A DNA stretch of 24,955 bases from a virus (IMGVR_UViG_3300011116_000677:1-24955); one strand, 5' to 3'; counted from the stretch's first letter, positions 1 to 8,533 are shown. The notes: a model not told the origin generated them from the letters alone. Translations and numbers: made by a program.

Positions 1-27
1 GGTTACCAAACATTCGTAAGGGGGACT

Positions 28-513
28 ATGAGCGCATCTAAAAAACCAGTTCAGTTTCATAAGGGCGGGGCAACAATCAAAGAGTTGGTTGAGTTCACCG
101 GCCTTGACATCACAGACCGCCGCTTCCGGCAGCTTGCCAAGGACGGTCACTTTCCTGAGCCGGCGGGAGGAAAATACGACCTCAAAGCCACTGTTCAGGG
201 CCTAATCAAATACTACCGAGAGCAGAAAGAGACGCTGGCCCAGATGAAAAAGGCGATAGCTGATGAAGAACACAGGAAAAAAAAGCGGGAAAACGACATT
301 GCCGACGGACTCGTTGTTTCAAGGTCGCTTGTCGTGGCTGACTTCCGCAAGGTCGCTGAGCCCATCAAACAGATCCTGCGCCAAAAACTAGAGAACGAAT
401 ACCCGCTCGCCGTCGCCGGACTGGATGTTCCCCAGGCGCGCATCTACGGAAAGCGCTTAGAAGACGACGTGCTGGCTGAGTTTCAGAAAATCTTTTCAAG
501 GTTTGAGACATGA
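28..513 (+). CDS. Terminase small subunit, Nu1-like
   Basis: This 161-residue protein looks like the lambda Nu1 family: the small terminase subunit that recognises the packaging site on phage DNA and delivers it to the large subunit. Residues 15-65 form a winged-helix-like region (IKELVEFTGL, then RRFRQLAKDG and FPEPAGGKYD), followed by a charged helix rich in E, K and R (about 63-95) and a helical C-terminus for contact with the large subunit. A clear Shine-Dalgarno (GGGGG at 20-24) precedes the ATG. The stop overlaps the start of the large terminase gene (ATGA), supporting coupled translation. Family assignment is from motif pattern and position; no alignment was run. Confidence 0.85.
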   Translation: MSASKKPVQFHKGGATIKELVEFTGLDITDRRFRQLAKDGHFPEPAGGKYDLKATVQGLIKYYREQKETLAQMKKAIADEEHRKKKRENDIADGLVVSRSLVVADFRKVAEPIKQILRQKLENEYPLAVAGLDVPQARIYGKRLEDDVLAEFQKIFSRFET

Positions 514-2348
514 AGATTGGCGAACAAATATCCCACATGTTTTCGCCGCCAGAGCGGACGACCATCCACGACTGGCTGTCGAAGAACTGGGTTCTGTCGC
601 CACCGATCACCAAGACCGGCCCGTTTGATGTGAGCGGGTCGCGTCACTTCATTGCCATCTTCGACGCATGGCAAGATGACCGAGTTCGTGAGGTCAATAT
701 CCTTAAACCAGTGCGCGGCGGCGGGTCGCTAATTGGCGACGGAATCTGCCTGTATGGAATATCATCCGACCCAGGCCCATACATGGAAATTTTCCAGACA
801 GATCAGGAAGCGAAATTCTTTGCGGAATCCCGCTCTGTGGTCAACTTCCGCAACTGCCAGCCCGTCCGCGATTTGTTTCCAGCAGAGCGCCACAAAATAC
901 GCGACAACGAGATCATGTTCAGCCACGGGCACGGATGGTATAACTCCGGCCCGGCCATCTCCAACCTTCAGACAAAATCAATACGCTACCTGCGCCTTGA
1001 AGAATGCTGGATGTGGGATCAGGGCAAAATGGGAGAAGCCATCGGGCGCGTGGGCGACTACCTAAAGACGCAGACATCGAAGGTTTTGGCCATCAGCCAA
1101 GCCGGGCCGCGCGACGGATTCGCCGAGCCGATGGAGAACTCCGATTGGCATCGTCACTATCACCGGGCTCAGATCCATGAGTGGACCGTTCAATGCCCGG
1201 CCTGCTCGAAATACTTCGAGCCAGTGTTCAGCGGTCAACGCTTAGACGGCAGCTTCTGGGGCATGACATGGGACAAACACCAAACACCCAGCGGCGATTG
1301 GAACATTGCAAAGTGCATCCCTACCGTGCGCTTTGAGTGCGAACACTGCGCGCACCCGATACTCGACGGCAGCCGCACCAAGAACGAATGGAATCGCACA
1401 GGCCAATACCTTGCCAAAGGAGAGACAAACGACAAACGTAAGTCGTTCCACTGGGAGACCGTCATCGACTTCCCCTGGGTGGAGCTGGTCGAGCTATGGC
1501 TGGAGGCCAGCAACGCCGAGAAGCGCGGAGACCTAAAGCCCAAGATTCAGTTTTATCAGAAACGGCGCGCCATGTTTCGCGACGAAGAGTCGCTGCTCAA
1601 AGGCGCGTTCCACATTGCGCGTAGCAGTTACGACATCGAGAGCGATTGGGCAGATGAGAAAGCGCGCTTCCTCACCGTGGACCGCCAGGAGGAAGACCTG
1701 TTCTGGTGGACTGTGCGCGCATGGTCTGCGGACCGAAGTCGTCGCTTGGGATTTGGGAAAGCCTACGGGTTTGCAGCGCTCGAGGAGATTCGGCAGAAAT
1801 TTAAGGTGCTGCCCAACCGGACATTCATCGACTCACGCTATCTTCCAAAGGGCGACAACGGAGTCTACTCAGCCTGCATCCGCTACGGATGGGTGGCCGT
1901 CATGGGCGCGAAGGAATACTACTTCACTCATAGACTGATAGGCGGGAATATGGTGCGCCGCAGCTATGCGCCCGTGGCGTATGGCGACCCAGAATCCGGA
2001 CAAAGCCTCAGCCGCCGGCGCTGTCCAGTCATACGATTTAGCAAATCGCAGATGAATCAAAAAGTTCAAGAACTCATCGATGCGCTGCTCTGGGAAGAGC
2101 CCATCACCGGCGATGAAGACACCGAGAAAGAATACAACGCGCAGATGAGCAGCCGCGTCAAACGCACCGACTTTGACAAAAAGACCAATGAAACGCGAGT
2201 GTATTGGAAAGAAGGCCGCAACGATCACGCTCGAGATTTGGCCAATCATCAGGTGCTTGGCGCGATACTGGCGGACCTCGTCCCCGATCCGTGCGCCGAA
2301 AGATTAAGTCGCAGTGAACAAAAACAAAACACCCCCACAAACCAATGA
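510..2348 (+). CDS. Terminase large subunit, lambda GpA family
   Basis: The 612-residue packaging motor ATPase and nuclease pumps DNA into the prohead and cuts genome ends. The deviant Walker A of lambda GpA (KxxRxGxS) is visible as K66-P-V-R69-G-G71-G-S73. A Walker B-like strand ends at E164-E165 (YLRLEE), and a coupling motif lies at about 191-200 (KVLAISQAGP). Two CxxC pairs (C229/C232 and C277/C280) form the zinc-ribbon insert seen in this family. The C-terminal nuclease domain begins near TVDRQ (D391, equivalent to the first metal-binding aspartate of GpA) and continues with FIDSRY (D441). Length is close to lambda GpA (641). It sits directly after the Nu1-like gene. The Walker B ends in EE rather than the usual DE. 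Confidence 0.93.
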   Translation: MKIGEQISHMFSPPERTTIHDWLSKNWVLSPPITKTGPFDVSGSRHFIAIFDAWQDDRVREVNILKPVRGGGSLIGDGICLYGISSDPGPYMEIFQTDQEAKFFAESRSVVNFRNCQPVRDLFPAERHKIRDNEIMFSHGHGWYNSGPAISNLQTKSIRYLRLEECWMWDQGKMGEAIGRVGDYLKTQTSKVLAISQAGPRDGFAEPMENSDWHRHYHRAQIHEWTVQCPACSKYFEPVFSGQRLDGSFWGMTWDKHQTPSGDWNIAKCIPTVRFECEHCAHPILDGSRTKNEWNRTGQYLAKGETNDKRKSFHWETVIDFPWVELVELWLEASNAEKRGDLKPKIQFYQKRRAMFRDEESLLKGAFHIARSSYDIESDWADEKARFLTVDRQEEDLFWWTVRAWSADRSRRLGFGKAYGFAALEEIRQKFKVLPNRTFIDSRYLPKGDNGVYSACIRYGWVAVMGAKEYYFTHRLIGGNMVRRSYAPVAYGDPESGQSLSRRRCPVIRFSKSQMNQKVQELIDALLWEEPITGDEDTEKEYNAQMSSRVKRTDFDKKTNETRVYWKEGRNDHARDLANHQVLGAILADLVPDPCAERLSRSEQKQNTPTNQ

Positions 2349-2767
2349 ATACCGAAGAAGATATCGTCGAACAGAACGAGCCCGACAGAGGCAACCCATT
2401 GACTGCCGAACTGGAATCGGACGACCAGAATCATTATCGAGAAGCTTGTGTTTTGGCGCTCGATTTTTTCAAAGACTCCGCTCGCATCATCAAAGATTAT
2501 CGCGGTCAGCGCGAGTTCGCGCTGGACTGCTGGCTGCTGGCTATGGGCTGGCACGAATTGTCAGGCGTAGAGACCCAAGAAGAGCTGGCGTTGCGCTATA
2601 AAAAATCCAACGGAGATCCGATGACAAAGGCCAACGTCAGCAAGATGGTGAAGAAATTTCAGAGTGTCGGGTTTCTCAACCTGCCTCCTGCCATAGGGCA
2701 GAGAAAACTTACTAGCTGCAAAAACATGTCGGAAAAACGCAAACAACAACTCCCCAAAAAACTATGA
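2345..2767 (+). CDS. Unrecognised protein with winged-helix-like region
   Basis: This 140-residue gene overlaps the terminase stop by ATGA. The N-terminus is acidic (about 1-30), the middle is helical (FALDCWLLAMGW), and residues about 77-115 read like a winged helix (TQEELALRYKK, then MTKANVSKMVKKF as a recognition-helix candidate). The C-terminus is basic. It is probably a DNA-binding protein. Lambda has only the small gpW gene between the large terminase and portal, so this gene and the next are additions to that plan. They may assist packaging or regulate the structural operon. No function is assigned. Confidence 0.75.
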   Translation: MNTEEDIVEQNEPDRGNPLTAELESDDQNHYREACVLALDFFKDSARIIKDYRGQREFALDCWLLAMGWHELSGVETQEELALRYKKSNGDPMTKANVSKMVKKFQSVGFLNLPPAIGQRKLTSCKNMSEKRKQQLPKKL

Positions 2768-3306
2768 CACAGATTGAACTGCGATCAAAAACAGCTTCAC
2801 TTGACAAGCTGAACCGAGACTGGAAAAAACTCTCAAAACTTGGCCGAGCCGTGTGCGACTCCAAGATTGAGCTGGTTAACCTCGGTCGCGAAATAGGGAT
2901 TGGCCTTCAGACGCTCTGCCAACACGAGCAGATGAGCCTCTCGTTTTTTGAGACCATCAAGAAACAGCTTCCAGAGGGATTCACCTTTCTGGCAGTGCAG
3001 AAGTGTATCCACATCGCCATCGCGCTGCCGCAGCCGGCTCGGACCATAGACGAGGCGAACCACGTCGAATCGCAGACCATGCTTGCGCTCGGCCTGATTG
3101 AGCAGCCGCACCGAACTGCCATCCAGACGCGGCACGACTCCACCCCGGACACCGCCATATTCATGGCGCTGGCATCTGCCAAGGACAAGCTGTTCAAGCA
3201 GTTTGAATCTTCGGAGACGTGGACGGCATCCACCAAACAGTCAGTCCGGATACAAGTTGAGAAGTTCGAGGCCGTAATCGCTCAGATCAAAACAAGACTC
3301 GTTTGA
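2764..3306 (+). CDS. Unrecognised phage protein
   Basis: The 180-residue protein is predicted to be mostly helical and soluble, without signal peptide or membrane segment. Its start overlaps the previous stop (ATGA), so the two genes are probably translated together. The N-terminal half (LDKLNRDWKKLSKLGR, LVNLGREIGIGLQTL) and C-terminus (SVRIQVEKFEAVIAQIKT) look like amphipathic helices. I see no catalytic motif. Its partner gene has a DNA-binding look, so a role next to DNA or terminase is possible but unproven. Confidence 0.7.
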   Translation: MTQIELRSKTASLDKLNRDWKKLSKLGRAVCDSKIELVNLGREIGIGLQTLCQHEQMSLSFFETIKKQLPEGFTFLAVQKCIHIAIALPQPARTIDEANHVESQTMLALGLIEQPHRTAIQTRHDSTPDTAIFMALASAKDKLFKQFESSETWTASTKQSVRIQVEKFEAVIAQIKTRLV

Positions 3307-3324
3307 CTTCCCGCCATCGTGTAG

Positions 3325-3579
3325 ATGGCAATCAATTACTTCATCGGATGGTCTGTAAAAGACCTGGAGGCGTCATTGCGAGAAGCGCAAGACGACCTCG
3401 CGTCGGGCAAATCCTCCACGCTTTCACAAGCTGGAGATGCCCGCACCGAGGCCGCAATCGCCAAATCTGCCGAAGAACGCATCCGAATGATATTGAGGGC
3501 GCTCAACCTTCAAGACCCGGAAAAATACCCCATTGCAGATATCACCGCTGCTACAAGCACGCGGATCTCATTCGCCTGA
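3325..3579 (+). CDS. Head-tail joining protein, gpW-like
   Basis: The 84-residue protein lies immediately upstream of the portal gene, where lambda carries gpW, a 68-residue head-completion protein that stabilises packaged DNA and makes the site for tail attachment. The pattern fits: a first helix (LEASLREAQDDLASGK), a short beta turn (SSTLSQAGDARTEA), and a second helix (AEERIRMILRALN). It is slightly longer than lambda gpW. No strong Shine-Dalgarno is visible; the start is the first ATG after the previous stop. Assignment rests on position and secondary-structure pattern. Confidence 0.7.
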   Translation: MAINYFIGWSVKDLEASLREAQDDLASGKSSTLSQAGDARTEAAIAKSAEERIRMILRALNLQDPEKYPIADITAATSTRISFA

Positions 3580-3582
3580 CCT

Positions 3583-5166
3583 ATGGCATCGCAACCTTAC
3601 CGCATCATCGACCGGCGCGCATCGTCAGGTTATAGCAATTCAAACAACCTCATCGAGGCCGCCACGCAGACGATGGATCGGAAAACAGTTCCGATGCTCG
3701 ATTACGACATCCACAGAAGCGTCAGCACCTATGGACGGCGCACGCTTACCACGCTGGGTCGGCAGATGTTTTGGAAGTATCCTTCGTTGCAAGGCTCTAT
3801 TCTTGAGCAGGCAAACCTCGCCGTATCATCTTTCATTCCGCAGTTTTCGGGACAAGACAAAGCATGGGGAGAGCAAGCCGAGTCCGCGCTGAATGAGTGG
3901 CATAAAGTCATGGATGTGGCCGGATGGCCCTATGACTACGACTCCTTCCTCCAGGGCAAGGTCATCAACTCACTTGTGGATGGTGAAGACTTCACGCTGC
4001 TGACCGAGACGCCGGACGGCTATCCGCTCATTCAGATCATCCCATCGCACCGCGTCGGCTCGCGCATCTCCGGTGGCTCGACCTCCTCGGTGCAGTTCAT
4101 CGGCAAACAGATGTTCATTGACGGCATATTGGTGGATGACAATCGACCCTATGAAGCCGCCACGGAAATCAATTTTGACGCTCAAGTCATCGACGGCGTC
4201 GTCGTGGACAATTACAGCCGACCGCTCGCCTACCGAGTCTACGAGGACTCTGTCGGGAGTTCAGTCTATCAGGACATCTCGGCGCGGAACATGTTTCCAA
4301 GCTTTTGTCCGATGATCACCGGGCAGGTGCGCGGCTTCTCGCTCCTGGCGTCCAGCGTGTTTGACTGGCAAGACATGCACGAATGGTCTCGGTTCGAGAT
4401 GCTCGCTCAAAAAGCGTTTTCCACGCGCACCATCGTCGAGACCAACGAGACAGGAGAAGCAGACACCGCCAAAGCCATCATCCAGCAGGCGGCCACGTTC
4501 GACTCGGACACAAACAACAAAACCGCGCTCGACATCCAGAAGCTTGACGGCGGAACGATCAACTATCTCAAAGCAGGCACAGGCAGCAAACTTGAAGCCT
4601 TCCACTACGACAGACCCGGCGGCGGCACGCAGAGTTTCATGGCAAACAAGCTCCGCGATGCGTTCAAGGGCACAGAGTGGGACGTGTTCTTCTCGCTAGA
4701 CCCTCAGTCCGTCGGGGGAGCGCCCATGCGCGTCATCGTTGAGAAAATCAATGCCGTCCTGGACAAGCGCCGAAAAATGGTTCGCAAAGCGTGTCAGCGC
4801 GTCGACGGATACGCCATCAGCAGATTCATCAAGCTCGGCATCCTGCCACCGTCGCCTGAGTGGTATAAGTGGGACTATCAAGGCCCGGGCGAAATCACCG
4901 CAGATAAGAAATATGATTCCGACGTGGACCTGCAAGAGATCAGCCAAGGCATCACCACGCGCAAGCTGACCTGCGCTCGTCGCGGTCTATACCTCGAAGA
5001 TGTGGACGCGCAGCGCGAACGCGAAGCGGACAGCGATCTCGAACGCGCCGGCAGACTGGCCGCCAAACACGGCATCACAATTCAAGAAGCTCTGGTCGTC
5101 TTACGACCTCCGAGCGTCAGCGCGCAGATGCCGCAAATCCCGCAATCTTCTAACGCACCTCAATAA
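3583..5166 (+). CDS. Portal protein, lambda gpB family
   Basis: At 527 residues this matches lambda gpB (533). The portal forms the dodecameric ring at the head vertex through which DNA enters and leaves. Family-like segments are the N-terminal tyrosine/arginine-rich stretch followed by NNLIEAATQT, the central wing-type region with DGEDFTLL and IQIIPSHRVG, the WSRFEMLAQKAF helix and the C-terminal VDGYAISRFIK/DLQEISQGITTRK segments. The tail is proline- and glutamine-rich (PQIPQSSNAPQ). The gene ends with TAATG, overlapping the protease gene. Its position after the gpW-like gene strongly supports the call. Confidence 0.92.
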   Translation: MASQPYRIIDRRASSGYSNSNNLIEAATQTMDRKTVPMLDYDIHRSVSTYGRRTLTTLGRQMFWKYPSLQGSILEQANLAVSSFIPQFSGQDKAWGEQAESALNEWHKVMDVAGWPYDYDSFLQGKVINSLVDGEDFTLLTETPDGYPLIQIIPSHRVGSRISGGSTSSVQFIGKQMFIDGILVDDNRPYEAATEINFDAQVIDGVVVDNYSRPLAYRVYEDSVGSSVYQDISARNMFPSFCPMITGQVRGFSLLASSVFDWQDMHEWSRFEMLAQKAFSTRTIVETNETGEADTAKAIIQQAATFDSDTNNKTALDIQKLDGGTINYLKAGTGSKLEAFHYDRPGGGTQSFMANKLRDAFKGTEWDVFFSLDPQSVGGAPMRVIVEKINAVLDKRRKMVRKACQRVDGYAISRFIKLGILPPSPEWYKWDYQGPGEITADKKYDSDVDLQEISQGITTRKLTCARRGLYLEDVDAQREREADSDLERAGRLAAKHGITIQEALVVLRPPSVSAQMPQIPQSSNAPQ

Positions 5167-6167
5167 TGAAATTTCAACGACTCATTCAGGCCGTTTATTA
5201 CCAGCCATGGAGCATCACGCACGATGCGTGGATGGACATCCACAGGCTCATCAAGCCACACCTTTCCGGCGCGGCACTTCCGGAGGTGAAGTCAGACGGA
5301 ATGGATTTTTTTGGAAACGCGCTGCCTGAGATGAAGATTGAGTTCGACACGGCAACCATTCCAATCATCGGAACACTGGTCCGTCACGCATCGTTGATTG
5401 AAAAGGCGTGCGGTTGCGTCAGCTACGAAGACATCAAGGAAGATTTGAAGGAAGCCATGGCCACGCCAGGCGTCACCAAAATCAGGCTTGTGATTGATTC
5501 ACCGGGAGGTCAATGCGTCGGGAACATCGAATGCGCTCAGGCCATCGCCGAGGCCGCTCAGTTCTTTGACGTGGAAGCCGTAAGCGATGGCCAGATATGT
5601 TCCGCTGCTTATGCGCTTGCCGCAGGCGCTCGTCGCATCCTCATCACACCATCGGCCATCGTGGGCAGCGTCGGCGCATTTGTGGCCATAGAAGATTCAT
5701 CCAAGGCCGCAGATATGGCAGGCATTCGGATTGATGTCATAAAAGACGGAGACGTGAAGGGCGCAGGCATCCCTGGCACAGCACTCAGTCCTGAGCAGCG
5801 AGACGATATCCAGCGCATGGTCACCAAATACGCGGACATGTTCCGCAGCCATGTGGACGAATACCGGATCATTGACGGCAGCAACTTGAACGGATCGTGT
5901 TTTGTCGGCACAGACGCTGAAGCATCTGGGTTTGTGGACGGCATCATCGCCGATATCGAGGCAGACCTTGAATTTGAAGAGGCTGAAATGGAAGACGATT
6001 GCGATGACGAGTGCGAAGGAGATTGTGAAGAGCCTCTGACAAAATCCGAACAACCCATCCACATTAACATCACCAACTCGATTGCGCCGGCTACGGAACA
6101 GAAAAAGAAGGTCGTCATCAAGCGCGGAACAGATGGGCGCATGATTGGAATCGAGGAGGAAAGCTAA
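5166..6167 (+). CDS. Head maturation protease, S49 (gpC-like)
   Basis: This 333-residue serine peptidase belongs to the SppA/ClpP-fold S49 family used by lambda-like phages to process head proteins. The IDSPGG motif (110-115) and GQICSAAYALAAGA give catalytic S146, and DVKGAG gives the likely base K198. Residues 160-180 (ITPSAIVGSVGAF) fit the family core. The C-terminal quarter is very acidic and contains several cysteines (DDCDDECEGDCEE, about 277-289), unusual for the family. In lambda the scaffold Nu3 is nested in the 3' end of gpC; here the protein is shorter and a separate scaffold-like gene follows 0.7 kb later. Confidence 0.92.
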   Translation: MKFQRLIQAVYYQPWSITHDAWMDIHRLIKPHLSGAALPEVKSDGMDFFGNALPEMKIEFDTATIPIIGTLVRHASLIEKACGCVSYEDIKEDLKEAMATPGVTKIRLVIDSPGGQCVGNIECAQAIAEAAQFFDVEAVSDGQICSAAYALAAGARRILITPSAIVGSVGAFVAIEDSSKAADMAGIRIDVIKDGDVKGAGIPGTALSPEQRDDIQRMVTKYADMFRSHVDEYRIIDGSNLNGSCFVGTDAEASGFVDGIIADIEADLEFEEAEMEDDCDDECEGDCEEPLTKSEQPIHINITNSIAPATEQKKKVVIKRGTDGRMIGIEEES

Positions 6168-6170
6168 TCC

Positions 6171-6848
6171 ATGGCATTACTAGTTCCAAACAACGGAGAA
6201 GGGGACATGTTGTCGTTTATCGTCAACAAATCCACACCAGAAAATCTGGTGCTGCGATTGTTCACTAACAACATCACTCCGGCAGAAACAGACACCGCCG
6301 CTACTTATACCGAGGCCAGCGGCAGCGCCGTTGTCTCGAAAACGATTGTCACCGCATCGTCTGGCGGCATACAGACCGCCGGCGCGTCAATCATTGGCAG
6401 GACCATCATCACGGCGTCAAACGGAGGCGCGCAGGCTGGCGGAACGGCGGCAGTCAAACGGACCTTCTCCACCGCATCCAGCGGCGGAATCACCACAGAC
6501 GGAAACGCCACAATCAAGCGCACGTTTGTCGTATCGTCTAGCGGTGGAGCGCAAACGGCAGGGACTGCCACCGCATCAATGGTCTCCGCCGGCGGGGCGG
6601 TTTATAGCGTCACATCTTCCGGCGGGGTGACTACCGGAGGCACGGCCACGGTCACCTTGATCTCCGCTCCGGTGGTAGCACCCGAGAACACGGTCGGAGG
6701 TTTTTACGCGCCACCGAAAAAGCGCCAGGCATTCACCCACCTTGGCCGTCTTGAGTTACAGATTTTCGGATGGAACGACGGCGAGTTCGTGCCTTCACCC
6801 GAAAACATCGAAGAAGAAGAACTCCTTGCTGCATTTCTCAATGGCTGA
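6171..6848 (+). CDS. Structural protein with SGG tandem repeats
   Basis: The 225-residue protein starts with a compact module (about 1-50: MALLVPNNGEGDMLSFIVNK, LVLRLFTNN) resembling an N-terminus I associate with phage particle proteins. Residues 62-165 are a run of about 20-residue repeats, each starting A/S-S-x-GG followed by (I/A)(Q/T)(T/A)xG, then a beta-prone strand such as IKRTFV. The C-terminus (176-225) is a separate segment with FGWNDGEF and an acidic end. Its place between protease and scaffold is where lambda encodes the head decoration protein gpD. Decoration or head fibre is therefore a reasonable inference, but no gpD similarity is visible. Confidence 0.7.
   Translation: MALLVPNNGEGDMLSFIVNKSTPENLVLRLFTNNITPAETDTAATYTEASGSAVVSKTIVTASSGGIQTAGASIIGRTIITASNGGAQAGGTAAVKRTFSTASSGGITTDGNATIKRTFVVSSSGGAQTAGTATASMVSAGGAVYSVTSSGGVTTGGTATVTLISAPVVAPENTVGGFYAPPKKRQAFTHLGRLELQIFGWNDGEFVPSPENIEEEELLAAFLNG
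6354..6665 (+). repeat. Degenerate ~60-bp coding tandem repeats
   Basis: Three successive 20-codon units (protein residues 62-81, 82-101, 102-121) align without gaps. A fourth and fifth, less regular unit cover 122-165. Each encodes SSGG or SNGG near its start and a K/R-T-F/I strand near its end. The DNA copies have diverged while the protein pattern is kept, suggesting selection on a repeated beta structure. Confidence 0.75.
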
Positions 6849-6864
6849 AAGTTGACTCCGCAAA

Positions 6865-6895
6865 CCCATGTAGAAAGAAGAATTTTCTATGTGGG
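6865..6895 (+). promoter_or_regulatory. Hairpin over the scaffold start codon
   Basis: The arm at 6865-6876 (CCCATGTAGAAA) pairs over 12 positions, two of them G-T, with 6884-6895 (TTTCTATGTGGG), leaving a 7-base loop GAAGAAT. The start codon of the next gene (6889-6891) lies inside the 3' arm. The purine-rich stretch most like a ribosome site (AGAAAGAAG, 6872-6880) lies in the 5' arm and loop. The 5' arm also contains an ATG directly followed by TAG. A translational control role is inferred. Confidence 0.6.
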
Positions 6896-7326
6896 ACAAA
6901 ATTAAATCTGAACTCGCTTCACTGTTCTCCTCGCAGAACAACACCATCGTCACAGGCGTCAAGTCTGCCGTCCTAGACGAATTAAACTCCCTCAAAGCCG
7001 ACCTCGGCAAATCAAACGCTGAGCTGGCATCCGCAAAAGCCGCCCTCGCTGAAAAAGCTTCTGCTCTGGAGAAATCATCCGAGGAAGCCACATCAGCTAA
7101 GGCCAGCGTTGAAAAGCTGACGAGCGACCTCGCCGCAGCCCAGAAGCTCGCGCCCGCTCAAGCGCAGCAGATCACCGCCGCTCAAGGTCAACCCCCGCTT
7201 CACACCGCGCCTCCGGCTACGGTCACTGGAAGCTCACAAGCCACTATGAAGCGCACCGACTTTGAAGCGCTGCCGGTCTCCGCAAAATCAAAATTCGTTC
7301 GGACTGGCGGAAAAATCACCGACTAA
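6889..7326 (+). CDS. Probable capsid scaffold protein
   Basis: This 145-residue protein lies directly upstream of the coat gene. Residues about 23-88 are an alanine-, lysine- and glutamate-rich heptad-like region, a likely long coiled coil (ELNSLKADLGKSNAEL, KAALAEKASALEKS). Residues 89-118 form a flexible Q/A/P-rich linker. The end (119-145, MKRTDFEALPVSAKSKF) looks like a short basic domain that could bind coat protein, as scaffold C-termini do. Composition, order and location support scaffold; sequence similarity was not tested. The start codon sits in a hairpin (6865-6895), so its translation may be controlled. Confidence 0.7.
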   Translation: MWDKIKSELASLFSSQNNTIVTGVKSAVLDELNSLKADLGKSNAELASAKAALAEKASALEKSSEEATSAKASVEKLTSDLAAAQKLAPAQAQQITAAQGQPPLHTAPPATVTGSSQATMKRTDFEALPVSAKSKFVRTGGKITD

Positions 7327-7352
7327 ACCAAATCACAAAAAAACTCTGATTT

Positions 7353-8510
7353 ATGGCAAATACACTTACAAACCTCATTCCTGCCGCTTACGAAGCGTTG
7401 GACGTAGTTTCACGCGAACTGACTGGCATAATCTCGGCAGTCAATCTTGACGCCTCATCCGACACAATGGCAAAGGGCCAAACAGTATACTCTCCTGTGG
7501 CTCCGACCGGCGAAGCTGTGGCGGACATCAGCCCGGCGATGACCGTGACTGCCGCTAGCGACCAAACCATTGGCACAAAGTCGATCGCAGTTGAAAACTT
7601 TAAGACCAAGGGCTTCAACTGGACTGGCGAAGAAGAGTTCGGCATCAACACTGGTCCTCGCATGGAAAAGCTCATGCGCGACCAGCTTGCACAATGTTTT
7701 CGAGCGCACGCTAACGCGATGGAGACAGCCATCTGGACTGCGGCTTATAAAGGTGCGTCTCGCGCCATCGGAACGACTGCTGGCACTGCTCCTATCTTGG
7801 CAGACTTTGCTGGTGCAAAGAAAATCCTCGATGATAACGGCGCTCCAATGACAGACCGCAGTGTGGTTATTGATACCACCGCTGGTGTTGCTCTGCGCGG
7901 CATTTCAAACTTGTATAAAGTGAATGAAGCTGGCGACAACGGATTGCTCCGCAACGGGACGCTCGGCAGCCTCTACGGGTTTGCCCTGCGCGAGTCTGCT
8001 GCGATTCTGCCTGTGACGGCTGGAGCGATGGCCAGTGCAACCTCAAGCAACGCTGCATTCACTGTTGGTCAAACCGTTATTCCTCTCGCTCTGGCAGGCA
8101 CCGGCGTGGTCGCTGCTGGCGACATCATCACGTTTGCAAACGACACAAATAAGTATGTCGTGACTTCTGTTTCATTTGCTGGCGCAAACCCAGCTGCTAC
8201 CGATTCAATCACGATTGCTGCTCCCGGTCTCCAGAAAGCACAGTCAGCCGCTACTCGAGCCATCACGGTGTTTGCTACCAGCACCCGCAACTTGGCGCTT
8301 TCTCGCAACGCTATCTCGCTTGCGACGCGACTGCCAAAATCACAGGCGGGAGACCTGGCCGCAGACCGCACCATAATCACCGACCCAAATTCCGGCATCA
8401 GCTTCGAATTGACGATGTGGCCCGGTCAACGCATGGTGAAATACGAAGTTGCGATTGCTTACGGATTCACGGTCATCAAGCCTGAGCATCTTGCGGTAAT
8501 TGTTGGTTAA
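7353..8510 (+). CDS. Major capsid protein, P22 gp5-like
   Basis: The 385-residue protein is the main shell subunit. It reads like the P22 coat (gene 5) family: an N-terminal arm with helix (LIPAAYEALDVVSREL), a GxTVYSPVAP strand, TGEEEFGINT, a spine-helix region (MEKLMRDQLAQCFRAHANAMETAIW), and FAGAKKILDDNGAP. An inserted beta-rich segment (about 222-310, with GDIITFANDTNKYVV) corresponds to the P22 I-domain. The end (ISFELTMWPGQRMVKYEVAIAYG, written here as one segment interrupted by positions 353-375) is typical of the HK97 fold P-domain. The start lacks a Shine-Dalgarno (GATTT before ATG). A strong terminator follows. Confidence 0.88.
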   Translation: MANTLTNLIPAAYEALDVVSRELTGIISAVNLDASSDTMAKGQTVYSPVAPTGEAVADISPAMTVTAASDQTIGTKSIAVENFKTKGFNWTGEEEFGINTGPRMEKLMRDQLAQCFRAHANAMETAIWTAAYKGASRAIGTTAGTAPILADFAGAKKILDDNGAPMTDRSVVIDTTAGVALRGISNLYKVNEAGDNGLLRNGTLGSLYGFALRESAAILPVTAGAMASATSSNAAFTVGQTVIPLALAGTGVVAAGDIITFANDTNKYVVTSVSFAGANPAATDSITIAAPGLQKAQSAATRAITVFATSTRNLALSRNAISLATRLPKSQAGDLAADRTIITDPNSGISFELTMWPGQRMVKYEVAIAYGFTVIKPEHLAVIVG

Positions 8511-8533
8511 TCGTTGTTGTCTGTTGTTGTCAT

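Noticed and set aside
5166-6167. Nested Nu3-type scaffold inside the protease gene
   Set aside because: The C-terminal region is acidic and cysteine-bearing, not coiled-coil, and a separate scaffold-like gene follows.
6354-6665. CRISPR-like array
   Set aside because: Repeats are degenerate, contiguous and coding, with no spacers.
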